From NCBI RefSeq assembly GCF_003730135.1, contig NZ_RJVO01000001.1, positions 892,001 through 956,000 on the forward strand: a stretch of DNA of 64,000 nt. Reading direction: 5' to 3'. Shown piece by piece: positions 8,897 through 16,597 of this stretch. How positions within the stretch are numbered: the stretch's first letter is position 1; each line of letters begins with the position of its first letter. The notes beneath the pieces are model-generated. The model made no database searches and was not told where the DNA came from. It saw only the letters and a program-made list of their open reading frames with translations. Source of the stretch: Stagnimonas aquatica. GTDB lineage: Bacteria > Pseudomonadota > Gammaproteobacteria > Nevskiales > Nevskiaceae. The translations under genes were made by a program, and so were the position numbers.

Positions 8897-11218
8897 ATGT
8901 CGCTGTTCTCGCGCTTTTTTCGCAAAGCGCCTTCGTCTTCGCGAGTTCCCTCCCCGCTGCCTTCGGCGGCCCCCTCTGACCAGTCGGTGGCGAAAGCGAG
9001 CGCAGAAAGTCGCGCCCTGACTGCCGCAGCCGAGGAGCAAGCCCTGCAGTCGGCCCTGGACGCCGGTGATGTGCAGGCGGTGGCCCGGATGGTGACCGCA
9101 GGGGGCTCGACCAAGCTGCGCCAGGCCGCAGCGCAGGCGATCAACGATCTGGACCTGTTGCGGCAGCTGATCCGCGAGGTGCGCGGCGGCAACGATAACA
9201 ACGTCTACAAGATCCTGGCCGCCAAGCGCGATGCCCTGCTTGAGCAGGCTCGCAAGCAGGAACAGTTGCGCGCGGAGCTTGTCCTCGCCTCGGAGGCGGT
9301 CGAGCGCCACAGCCAACGCCCTTACGACGCCCTGTATGCCGAGCGTCTCGATCAGGTCGAGCGCCGCTGGAATGCGATAGCCGAGCAGGCCGATCCGGCA
9401 CTGCGCGACCGCGTCCAGCAAGCGCTCGCACGCGCGCAGGGCACCCTGGCGGAACATCGGCGTGCGCTTGCAGCCCAGGCCTTGCGCGCCCAGGCCGAGG
9501 CCGAAGCGGCAGCGGTGGCAGAGCAGCAGCGTGAACGGCAGGCGCAAGCCGAGGCTGCTGCCGAGGCCGAGCAGGCACGCGCCCTGGCAGAGCAGCGGCG
9601 CGCGCTGGCCGAGACACAGCAGGCCGAGCGGCAGGCGGCCCAGCAGATCGGCGAATTGATCCGCAAGGCACGCGCCGCCCTCGGCGAGGGCAACACCTCC
9701 CGCGCGGCCAGCATCCGCCGCACCATCGGCGAACAGCTGGCGGGAGTTTCACCGCTGCCGGACAGCCTCGCCCGCCCGCTGCAGCAGCTCGACAAGCAGC
9801 TCGAGGAGCTGAAGGACTGGAAGAGCTTCTCGGTGGCACCGAAGCGCTCCGAGTTGATTGCGGAAATGCAGCTGCTGCTCGAAGCGAGCCTGGATCCGCT
9901 GGCGCTCGCGGAGCGGATCAAGAGCCTGCAGGACGAATGGAGAACGCTGGCGAAGGGCGTTGGCGCAGAGTTCGAGGCGGATTGGCAGCGCTTTCAGGAG
10001 GCGGCCCAGAAGGCCTACGAGCCCTGCAAGGCCTACTTTGCCGCCCAGGCGCTGGTCCGCCAGGAAAACCTGCAGCGGCGTGACGCCTTGGTCGCCCGGT
10101 TTGCAGCCTTTGAGGCGGAGCAGGACTGGGCGCAGCCGGACTGGCGCGCGGTCATCAACGCGCTGCGCGAGCTGAAGCAGGAGTGGCGCCGGTACTCGGA
10201 CGTGGATGCCCAGGCCGCCCGCAAGCAGCAGTCGACATTCTCGGCCCTCACCGCCCGCCTGCAAGACCGGCTCGACGGCGAGTACGCCCGCAACCGGGCG
10301 CTGAAGGAATCGCTGATCGAGCGTGCTCGACAGCTGTCGTCGAACGAAGACGGCCGCCAGGCGATTGATGCGATCAAGGCATTGCAACAGCAGTGGCGGA
10401 CCGTGGGACTGCTGCCTCGCGAGCTGGATCAGCGGCTCTGGGAAGAGTTCCGCCAGCACTGTGATGCCGTGTTTCAGAAGCGCCAGCAGGACTTTGCCGC
10501 CCACACGGCCGGGCTGGAGGCCAACAGGGCACAGGCCGTGGATCTGTGCGAGCAGGTCGAACAGATCGCGGCTCTCGAAGGGGCCGAGTTGCTGGCGCGC
10601 GCCGCAGCGCTGGGCGAGTTGCGCGCCGCGTTCGAGACGCTTGGCGAGTTGCCACGCGCTGACACGCGCGAGCTTCGCAACCGCTTTGATCGCGCTCTGG
10701 AGCGCTGCGGAAAGTCGCTTGCCCGCCAGCAGGCCCGCGCCGCCGAGCAGACTTGGACGGATCTGTTTGTCGCCGCCGACCATGCTCGCGCCTACCGGCT
10801 CGCGGTCGCCCAGGGTCTGGACCAGGCGCAGGCCGACGCACTGAAGCAGGCCGCCGAGGCCTGTATCGCCTCCATCCCGCGCTGGCCTAAAGGCGGCCTG
10901 GATGCCATCCGCCAGGCACTCGCCGACGAGCCCTGCACCGATCTCGCAGCGAACGAGATGGCGCTGAAGCAGCTCTGCATCCGCGCCGAAATTCTGACCG
11001 AGATGCCGACGCCGGCCGAGGATCAGGCTTTGCGGCGCGAGTACCAGCTACAGCGGCTGGTGAAGGGCATGGGTCAGCGCCTGCAGGCAGACCAGACCAA
11101 TCTGGACGCGATGGCGCTGGCCTGGATCGGCGTCGGTCCGGTCGAAGCGACGACCTACGCGCCACTGCTGCAAAGGTTCCTGGCCTGCCGCAGGCGGGGC
11201 GTCGAGCGGTCCGCTTAA
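8897..11218 (+). CDS. DUF349 repeat coiled-coil protein
   Basis: Protein of 773 aa, highly helical and rich in Ala, Gln, Glu and Arg. The start ATG giving MSLFSRFFRKA was chosen because upstream in-frame sequence is low-quality and antisense to a neighbouring promoter region. A central coiled coil (about residues 170-260) is flanked by repeated segments of DUF349 style, recognised by recurring W-R strings (LQDEWRTL, LKQEWRRYS, LQQQWRTVG). DUF349 proteins are conserved in gammaproteobacteria but their role is not settled. No signal peptide or membrane segment is seen. The gene stands alone, divergent from the radical-SAM gene. Confidence 0.8.
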   Translation: MSLFSRFFRKAPSSSRVPSPLPSAAPSDQSVAKASAESRALTAAAEEQALQSALDAGDVQAVARMVTAGGSTKLRQAAAQAINDLDLLRQLIREVRGGNDNNVYKILAAKRDALLEQARKQEQLRAELVLASEAVERHSQRPYDALYAERLDQVERRWNAIAEQADPALRDRVQQALARAQGTLAEHRRALAAQALRAQAEAEAAAVAEQQRERQAQAEAAAEAEQARALAEQRRALAETQQAERQAAQQIGELIRKARAALGEGNTSRAASIRRTIGEQLAGVSPLPDSLARPLQQLDKQLEELKDWKSFSVAPKRSELIAEMQLLLEASLDPLALAERIKSLQDEWRTLAKGVGAEFEADWQRFQEAAQKAYEPCKAYFAAQALVRQENLQRRDALVARFAAFEAEQDWAQPDWRAVINALRELKQEWRRYSDVDAQAARKQQSTFSALTARLQDRLDGEYARNRALKESLIERARQLSSNEDGRQAIDAIKALQQQWRTVGLLPRELDQRLWEEFRQHCDAVFQKRQQDFAAHTAGLEANRAQAVDLCEQVEQIAALEGAELLARAAALGELRAAFETLGELPRADTRELRNRFDRALERCGKSLARQQARAAEQTWTDLFVAADHARAYRLAVAQGLDQAQADALKQAAEACIASIPRWPKGGLDAIRQALADEPCTDLAANEMALKQLCIRAEILTEMPTPAEDQALRREYQLQRLVKGMGQRLQADQTNLDAMALAWIGVGPVEATTYAPLLQRFLACRRRGVERSA

Positions 11219-11281
11219 GCCCCGAAAATCCGGGCGGGGCAGCGATGGTCAAGGCTGCTGGCCCGGCAACCGCCGGAGTCT

Positions 11282-11614
11282 TTAGTCCAGCCCTGCGAGG
11301 ATCTGGCTCATGCGCTTGCCGGTCGCGGATTTCTTCAAGGCGAAGATGATGGCCTTGCTGAGCGCCTCCTCCGAAAACTTCGGGTGCGCCAGGTCGGTCT
11401 CGCAGGCAAGCGGGCCGACAAACGATTCCCAGTCTTTGCCGACCCACCAGTCGCAGTCCTCGGCGCGGATGTGGTCGTCGACCTGCTTGGACACGAAGCG
11501 CTGCGTCTTCGAATCAAACGACACGTCTTCATTGATGCCGGTGACGATGTAACGGACGACCGCCCCTGCATAGGCAGCGCAAAACGACTCGTGGATACTT
11601 TTTTCGGTTTTCAT
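11282..11614 (-). CDS. hypothetical protein, 110 aa
   Basis: Compact soluble-looking protein beginning MKTEKSIHESFCAAYAGAV and ending SQILAGLD. Its amino-acid composition is balanced and unlike the Arg/Pro-rich translations of antisense frames here, which supports real coding. It includes charged Trp-rich DCDWWVGKDWESFVG. No domain recognised. It is convergent with the DUF349 gene (63 bp apart). Base composition is lower in GC than its neighbours, compatible with acquired or fast-evolving DNA. Confidence 0.6.
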   Translation of the reverse strand: MKTEKSIHESFCAAYAGAVVRYIVTGINEDVSFDSKTQRFVSKQVDDHIRAEDCDWWVGKDWESFVGPLACETDLAHPKFSEEALSKAIIFALKKSATGKRMSQILAGLD

Positions 11615-11972
11615 CCCGGCATTTTCTCAGGTCTCCGCCCGAAAGTGCGGCCGCATTCCGGTCGCCTGCCCAGGGCCGTCATCAGCTAGTGGGGCGGTTT
11701 CCCTCTCAGGCAGTCCGGGCCGCAGATGATCAGGCCTCGGAATGACAATCCGTTGCTTGTCAGTAACTCGGTTGCTCCGACACGGGTCTGCCGCCTTCGC
11801 GCAGATGGTCCCGACACTGCTCAGTCCGGCACGGACGGCAACACACGGAGCCCACTTTCCGGATTTGTGGGCGAGCGGGTAGGACGCTGATGCGTCATCG
11901 CAAAGCGGTGACCCTTTGCTTTTTGGTGCCCACCAACTTGGGCACCAAACCGGACCGCTAGATCGTTGATTT
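11615..11972. other. 358-bp non-coding stretch between hypothetical gene and tRNA-Arg
   Basis: No convincing ORF was found here. The apparent leftward ORF covering it starts inside the tRNA and is a typical tRNA shadow. The only structure I see is a perfect 11-bp inverted repeat near the tRNA, listed separately. The position 3' of a tRNA is a common integration site, but no integrase or direct repeat of the tRNA 3' end with an element between is present. Confidence 0.5.
11922..11949. repeat. perfect 11-bp inverted repeat (hairpin) 3' of tRNA-Arg
   Basis: Arms TTTGGTGCCCA and TGGGCACCAAA flank a 6-base loop CCAACT. It lies about 23 bp beyond the tRNA 3' end in the direction of tRNA transcription, so it could terminate or process the tRNA transcript. 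The base run next to it is A-rich, not U-rich, in the tRNA sense, which is atypical for an intrinsic terminator. The arm resembles the tRNA 3' end complement TTTGGTGCGCCC. Confidence 0.6.
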
Positions 11973-12049
11973 TGGTGCGCCCGACAGGATTCGAACCTGT
12001 GACCCTTGCCTTCGGAGGGCAATACTCTATCCAGCTGAGCTACGGGCGC
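11973..12049 (-). tRNA. tRNA-Arg (anticodon CCG)
   Basis: 77-nt cloverleaf on the minus strand, read from the sequence. The acceptor starts GCGCCCG and pairs with CGGGCGC. The D-arm is AGCTCAGCTGGATAGAGT, the anticodon stem-loop TTGCC-CTCCGAA-GGCAA puts CCG at positions 34-36, and the T-arm is ACAGGTTCGAATCCTGT. Discriminator A is followed by an encoded CCA. It decodes the CGG arginine codon. Confidence 0.96.
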
Positions 12050-12060
12050 TGACGCGGCGG

Positions 12061-12089
12061 ATTATACGTGCTGGTCCGCGCGCCGTCAG
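12061..12089 (-). promoter_or_regulatory. sigma-70 promoter of tRNA-Arg
   Basis: On the minus strand a perfect -10 TATAAT (12061-12066) is spaced 17 bp from CTGACG (12084-12089), a 4/6 match to the -35 consensus. The predicted transcript would begin about 5 nt before the mature tRNA. The discriminator is GC-rich, as is usual for stringently controlled stable-RNA promoters. Confidence 0.7.
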
Positions 12090-12111
12090 ATTCGCGGCAG
12101 CGGGGCGACGG

Positions 12112-13065
12112 CTACTCGAACCAGGCTTCCACCCGGTTGCGGCCTTCGCGCTTGGCGCGGTAGAGCGCGGCATCGGCATTGCGCAGCAGCTCGCGCAGGT
12201 CGCGGATGTCCGGGTTGAGCGCGGCCAGGCCGATGCTGACGGTGAGCCCGAACTGGGTGCCGTCGGCGGTGCGCACCGGGCTTTCCATCAGACGCAGGCG
12301 CAGGCGTTGCAGCATCTCGTAGGCCGGCTCCTTGTTGGCGCGCGGCAGCAGGATCGCCAGCTCCTCGCCGCCGATGCGGCCGACCAGGTCGATCTTGCGG
12401 GTCATTTCCTGGCAGACCCCGGCGAAGGTGATCAGCGCGAGATCGCCCGCATCGTGGCCATGGGTATCGTTGACCCGCTTGAAGAAATCCAGATCGAGCA
12501 GCGCCACCGACAAGGGGTCGTTGAAGCGGCGGGCACGCTCGATCTCGAGCGTGGCCATCTCGGTGAAGTGGCCGCGGTTGGCCAGCCCGGTCAAGGCATC
12601 GCGGGTGGCGCGCTGGTAGAGCGCCGCCTCGCGCTCCTTCTGGGCGGTGATGTCGCTGAACACCTCGACGTAGGCGAGCAGGCGACCGCTGTCGTCACGG
12701 ATCGCGTCCAGCGTGCACAGCGCGGTCAGGGACTCGCCATTCTTCTTGCGCCGCGCCTGTTCGTCGCGGTGGTGGCGGTTGGCGCGGACGAACTCCAGGG
12801 TGCGCTGCGGCACGCGCTCGGCGACCGCCGCGCCGGTGAACAGCATCTGGAACGGCTGACCCAGCACCTCGGCCGCGTCATAGCCGGTGAGGTTGCTGGC
12901 GCCCCGGTTCCAGCTCTGGATCAGGCCTTGCTCGTCGAGCAGGTAGATGCCGAACTCCGAGACCTCCTGCACCGCCTGGGCGTAGCTCTGCGGATCCAGC
13001 CGCGCCAGTTCCTCGTAGTGACGAGGGTCAAAAGCGCCGTGGCGCGTTGGGGGGCTGTCGGACAT
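12112..13065 (-). CDS. PAS-GGDEF diguanylate cyclase
   Basis: Cytoplasmic sensor enzyme making cyclic di-GMP from two GTP. It has 317 aa with the start at the ATG of MSDSPPTRHG; a start 13 codons upstream is possible. The PAS fold covers about residues 25-145, ending in the PAC-like string AYVEVFSDITAQKERE. The GGDEF domain follows, with active-site GGEEL at 232-236 and the inhibitory I-site RKID (RxxD) at 223-226, so product inhibition is expected. No membrane segments. The ligand or cofactor of the PAS domain is unknown. Confidence 0.92.
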   Translation of the reverse strand: MSDSPPTRHGAFDPRHYEELARLDPQSYAQAVQEVSEFGIYLLDEQGLIQSWNRGASNLTGYDAAEVLGQPFQMLFTGAAVAERVPQRTLEFVRANRHHRDEQARRKKNGESLTALCTLDAIRDDSGRLLAYVEVFSDITAQKEREAALYQRATRDALTGLANRGHFTEMATLEIERARRFNDPLSVALLDLDFFKRVNDTHGHDAGDLALITFAGVCQEMTRKIDLVGRIGGEELAILLPRANKEPAYEMLQRLRLRLMESPVRTADGTQFGLTVSIGLAALNPDIRDLRELLRNADAALYRAKREGRNRVEAWFE

Positions 13066-13132
13066 ACGGTTCCGGCTCTCGCTGACTCGCCGCTGGACGG
13101 CCAAACCATCCTAGCCCAAACCCGGGAACCCC

Positions 13133-13300
13133 ATGCCACGCGGTATCGCCAAGAGCCAGTTGCCCAGCAAAATCTGCCTGCACTGCGGCCGGCCCATGGT
13201 CTGGCGCCGGAAGTGGGAGAAAGTCTGGGAACAGCTGCGCTACTGCTCCGAAGCTTGCCGGGCAGGCCGCCATCCCGGGCGTCCGGGAGGCGCGGCATGA
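13133..13300 (+). CDS. DUF2256 zinc-finger-like miniprotein, 55 aa
   Basis: Short gene with CxxC pairs, reading MPRGIAKSQLPSKICLHCGR and then MVWRRKWEKVWEQLRYCSEACR, which is the DUF2256 pattern (C-x2-C ... WRRKWE ... YC-x3-C, a possible zinc site). Its stop overlaps the photolyase start by 4 bp (ATGA). DUF2256 genes are commonly found beside cryptochrome/photolyase genes. The overlap argues for coupled expression and a shared function, which remains unknown. Confidence 0.85.
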   Translation: MPRGIAKSQLPSKICLHCGRPMVWRRKWEKVWEQLRYCSEACRAGRHPGRPGGAA

Positions 13301-14865
13301 GCCTGCGTCGCCTGGTGGTGGTGCTGGGCGACCAGCTGGACGCCGCCAGCGCCGCCTTCGACGGCTTCGATCCGACGCAGGACGCGGTATGGATGTGCGA
13401 AGCGCGCGCCGAGGCCGAGTACGTGTGGAGCCACAAGGCGCGCATCGCGCTGTTCCTCGCCGCCATGCGTCATTTCCGCGACAGCCTGCGCGCTCGCGGC
13501 TGGACCGTGCACTACCGACAGAACCGCCTACATGCCGCCACCAGCCTCGGCGAGGCCCTGAAGGCCGATATCGGTCGCCTGCGTCCGCGCGCGCTGTGCA
13601 TGGTGGAAGCCGGCGAGTGGCGGCTGGCGCAGGCACTGACGCAGCTGGCGGAACGGTTGGGGCTGCCGTTGCAGCTGCGCGAGGACCGGCACTTCCTGCT
13701 GCCGCGAGCAGAGTTCGAGACCTGGATGCAGGGACGCCGGCAGCCACGCCTGGAGCACTTCTACCGCTGGATGCGTCAGCGCAGCGGGGTGCTGATGGAG
13801 GACGGCGAGCCGGCCGGCGGGCAGTGGAATTACGATCACGACAACCGCGAGTCCTTCGGCGCCGAGGGGCCGAAGGGTCTGCCGGCGGCGCCCCGGTTTC
13901 CGCCAGACGCGCTGACCCGCGAGGTGCTGGACGAGGTGGCGCAGGACTACACCGCGCACCCTGGCTCGCTGGCGGCGTTCGACTGGCCGGTGACCCGCGA
14001 GGAGGCGCTGGAAGCGCTGGACCACTTCATCGACAAGCGCCTGTCCGGCTTCGGCCCCTGGCAGGACGCAATCTGGGTCGGCGAGCCGCGCCTATGGCAC
14101 TCGCTGCTGGCGCCGGCGCTCAACCTCAAGCTGCTGAACCCGGCCGAGGTCTGCGCGGCGGCGGAAGCCGCCTGGCGTCGCGGCGAGGCGCCGCTGGCCA
14201 GCGTCGAGGGCTTCATCCGCCAGATCCTCGGCTGGCGCGAATACGTGCGCGGCCTCTACTGGCATCGGATGCCGGCCTATCTGGACGACAACGCGCTGGC
14301 GGCAGACCAACCGCTGCCCGCCTTCTACTGGACCGGCGTCACCGACTACGCCTGTCTCGCCGACGCCATCGGGCAGACCCTGCAACTCGGCTATGCCCAC
14401 CACATCCAGCGGCTGATGGTGACCGGCCTGTTCGCCCTGCTGCTGGGCGTGCGGCCGCGCGCGGTGCACGAATGGTATCTGGCGGTGTACGTCGATGCGG
14501 TGGAGTGGGTGGAGCTGCCGAATGTCATCGGCATGAGCCAGTACGCCGATGGCGGCCTGATGGCGAGCAAGCCGTATATCGCCAGCGGCAAGTACATCCA
14601 GCGCATGAGCAATGCCTGCGCCAGCTGCCGCTACGACCCGGCGCTGGCAACCGGGCCGCGCGCCTGCCCGTTTACCACCCTGTACTGGGATTTTCTCGAC
14701 CGCCACCAGGAGCGCTTCCAGTCGCACCCGCGACTGCGGCCGCAGTTTCTCAACCTGCAACGCAAGGCGCCCGGCGAACGCGAGGCCTTGCGCCGGGAAG
14801 CGGTGCTGCTGCGCGGCCGGCTCGCGGCCGCCGCCGCCACCGGACCGGCCGCCACGGAGCCTTAG
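13297..14865 (+). CDS. FeS-type (6-4) photolyase / bacterial cryptochrome, PhrB-like
   Basis: Flavoprotein of 522 aa in the FeS-BCP/CryPro branch, which repairs (6-4) photoproducts with light or acts as a photoreceptor. The start MSLRRLVVVLGDQLD matches the family's N-terminal photolyase-related domain. Four cysteines lie where the [4Fe-4S] ligands are expected: C353, C441, C444 (CASC) and C457 (RACPF). The C-terminal FAD-binding domain includes GWREYVRGLYW and WYLAVYVDAVEWVELPN. It is translationally coupled to the DUF2256 miniprotein, and its stop overlaps that of the convergent DUF1415 gene. Confidence 0.93.
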   Translation: MSLRRLVVVLGDQLDAASAAFDGFDPTQDAVWMCEARAEAEYVWSHKARIALFLAAMRHFRDSLRARGWTVHYRQNRLHAATSLGEALKADIGRLRPRALCMVEAGEWRLAQALTQLAERLGLPLQLREDRHFLLPRAEFETWMQGRRQPRLEHFYRWMRQRSGVLMEDGEPAGGQWNYDHDNRESFGAEGPKGLPAAPRFPPDALTREVLDEVAQDYTAHPGSLAAFDWPVTREEALEALDHFIDKRLSGFGPWQDAIWVGEPRLWHSLLAPALNLKLLNPAEVCAAAEAAWRRGEAPLASVEGFIRQILGWREYVRGLYWHRMPAYLDDNALAADQPLPAFYWTGVTDYACLADAIGQTLQLGYAHHIQRLMVTGLFALLLGVRPRAVHEWYLAVYVDAVEWVELPNVIGMSQYADGGLMASKPYIASGKYIQRMSNACASCRYDPALATGPRACPFTTLYWDFLDRHQERFQSHPRLRPQFLNLQRKAPGEREALRREAVLLRGRLAAAAATGPAATEP

Positions 14866-15413
14866 TCGAACAGGCGTTGCCAGCCCGGGTAGCCGAGCTG
14901 ACGCAGGGTCGCGATGTTGCGCGCCGGCACCGACTCGATGTCGGGGAAGCTCGCCACCGCCTGCTCGATGCTGGCCTCGCGCAGCAGGTGCAGGCAGGGG
15001 TAGGGCGAGCGGTTGCTGCAGTTCTCGACATCGCCGGGGGCGGTTCCGTCGAACTGGTAGTCGGGGTGAAAGCTGGCGATCTGGATCTCGCCCTCCAGCT
15101 CCAGCGCCGCCACCGCCGCATCGGCGGTGTCGAGGAAGTCGTTGTAGTCGTAGAAGTCCTGCAGCACCTGCGGATGCACCAGCAGGCTGGTTTCGCGCTC
15201 GGCCGGGTCGGCGTCGCGCAGGTCTTCCAGCTCGCGGGCGAGGTCTTCGAGCAGTTCTTCAGGCGTGGTCGCGGCGCTCACCGCGATGTGCACCCGCTGC
15301 TTCACGTGGGCGGCTTTGGCGAAGGGGCAGAGGTTGAGGCCGATCACCGCGCGCTCCAGCCAGAGGCGGGTGGCGGCGATGACGGAGTCGTCGTCGGGGA
15401 TGGGGGGATTCAT
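14862..15413 (-). CDS. DUF1415 family protein
   Basis: 183-aa cytoplasmic protein with the typical DUF1415 start (VIAATRLWLERAVIGLNLCPFAK) and later FHPDYQF and NRSPYPCLHLLRE. Function is not established. Conserved CPF and the HPxYxF string suggest a metal or nucleotide site but this is speculation. The stop shares bases with the photolyase stop (TTAG), so the transcripts converge with no spacer. Confidence 0.88.
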   Translation of the reverse strand: MNPPIPDDDSVIAATRLWLERAVIGLNLCPFAKAAHVKQRVHIAVSAATTPEELLEDLARELEDLRDADPAERETSLLVHPQVLQDFYDYNDFLDTADAAVAALELEGEIQIASFHPDYQFDGTAPGDVENCSNRSPYPCLHLLREASIEQAVASFPDIESVPARNIATLRQLGYPGWQRLFD

Positions 15414-15440
15414 GGCGGCAGTGTGCGGGCGCGGGCGGGC

Positions 15441-15656
15441 TCAGCGCCAGCCGGGCAGCCAGTGTTCGGATTCGCGCAGCTGGCGCCAGTCGATCTGTTC
15501 GCTACGGCGGCTCAGCACCGCTTCGAGCAGACAGCCGATCACCCGCTCCTGCTCGTCGCGCAGCAGCTTGGTGACCAGGAAATGCTTTTCGCGGTGCTGC
15601 GGCTGCCGGGCAGTCCACTTGCTGAGCAGCAGCTTTTCCGGATTGATCTGATTCAT
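15441..15656 (-). CDS. Trp-rich small protein, TIGR02450 family
   Basis: 71-aa protein beginning MNQINPEKLLLSKWTARQPQ, then EKHFLVTKL, and ending SEHWLPGWR. The order N-P-x-K-L-L-x-S-K-W-T and conserved tryptophans match the TIGR02450 family. Function unknown. It sits upstream of DUF1415 on the same strand (27-bp gap) and is divergent from mutM (41 bp). Confidence 0.82.
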   Translation of the reverse strand: MNQINPEKLLLSKWTARQPQHREKHFLVTKLLRDEQERVIGCLLEAVLSRRSEQIDWRQLRESEHWLPGWR

Positions 15657-15697
15657 CGTGAAACGGAGACGAGGGCGCGAGCCCGTAGAATTCCAGC

Positions 15698-16531
15698 ATG
15701 CCCGAATTGCCCGAAGTTGAGACCGTCCGCCGCGGCGTCGAGCCGCACGTTCTCGGCCGTCGCGTGCTGCGCGCGGTGGTCCGCGAACCGCGTCTGCGCT
15801 GGCCGGTGCCGCCCGAGTTCGCCGGCTGGATCGAAGGCCGTCGCATCGTCGCCACCGAGCGCCGCGGCAAGTACCTGCTGCTGCGCCTGGAAAGCGCCGA
15901 TGCCGATGCCCCGGACCGGCTGATCGTCCACCTGGGCATGTCCGGCCGGTTGTTCGTGCTGACCGCGCCGGAGCCGCTGCGCAAGCACGACCATCTCGAT
16001 CTGGAGCTGGAGGGCGGCGTGCTGCTGCGCTACCACGACCCGCGCCGCTTTGGCGCCGTGCTGCCCTGGCCGGCGGCGCAGGGCAGGCACCCGCTGATGG
16101 AAACCATGGGGCCGGAGCCGTTCTCCGCCGACTTCCACGGCGACTATCTGTTCGAGCGCGCGCGCGGCAAGAGCGCGGCGGTGAAGACCTTCCTGATGGA
16201 CGGCGGCGTGGTGGTCGGCGCCGGCAACATCTACGCCGCCGAAAGCCTGTTCCGCGCCGGCATCCGCCCGACCCGGCCGGCCGGCAAGGTCACCCGCGCC
16301 GAGTACGTACGGCTGGCCGAGCGGGTGCGCGAGGTGCTGGCCGAAGCCGTGGAGCAGGGCGGCACCACCCTGCGCGACTTCGCTGGCGCCGATGGCCGTT
16401 CCGGCTACTTTCAGCAGGATCTCTACGTCTACGGCCGCGAGGGCGAGCCTTGCCGGGTCTGCGGCAGCGCCATCAGGAGCTTGCGACTGGGCAATCGCCA
16501 GAGCTGTTATTGCCCCCGCTGCCAGCGCTGA
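15698..16531 (+). CDS. mutM: formamidopyrimidine-DNA glycosylase
   Basis: Bifunctional base-excision enzyme that removes 8-oxoguanine and formamidopyrimidines. It has 277 aa, the standard length. It begins MPELPEVETVRRG with the catalytic Pro2 and Glu3, has the RRGKYLLL lysine region, and ends in the zinc finger CRVCG...CYCPRCQR with four cysteines. The GNIYAAE motif of the helix-two-turn-helix is present. Divergent from the Trp-rich gene. Confidence 0.97.
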   Translation: MPELPEVETVRRGVEPHVLGRRVLRAVVREPRLRWPVPPEFAGWIEGRRIVATERRGKYLLLRLESADADAPDRLIVHLGMSGRLFVLTAPEPLRKHDHLDLELEGGVLLRYHDPRRFGAVLPWPAAQGRHPLMETMGPEPFSADFHGDYLFERARGKSAAVKTFLMDGGVVVGAGNIYAAESLFRAGIRPTRPAGKVTRAEYVRLAERVREVLAEAVEQGGTTLRDFAGADGRSGYFQQDLYVYGREGEPCRVCGSAIRSLRLGNRQSCYCPRCQR

Positions 16532-16597
16532 CGGCGCCGGCCTTTCTCGTCAGCAGGGAACTGCGGTAGCGTCGCCGCGTTCCAGGAGAAACCGACG

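Noticed and set aside
11219-11242. GCCCC...GGGGC stem after the DUF349 gene as intrinsic terminator
   Set aside because: Only 5 bp of stem with no U-tract; too weak to call.
11627-12022. Leftward ORF reading [16 protein letters not shown]
   Set aside because: Starts within tRNA-Arg; this peptide is the usual translation of a tRNA and not a gene.
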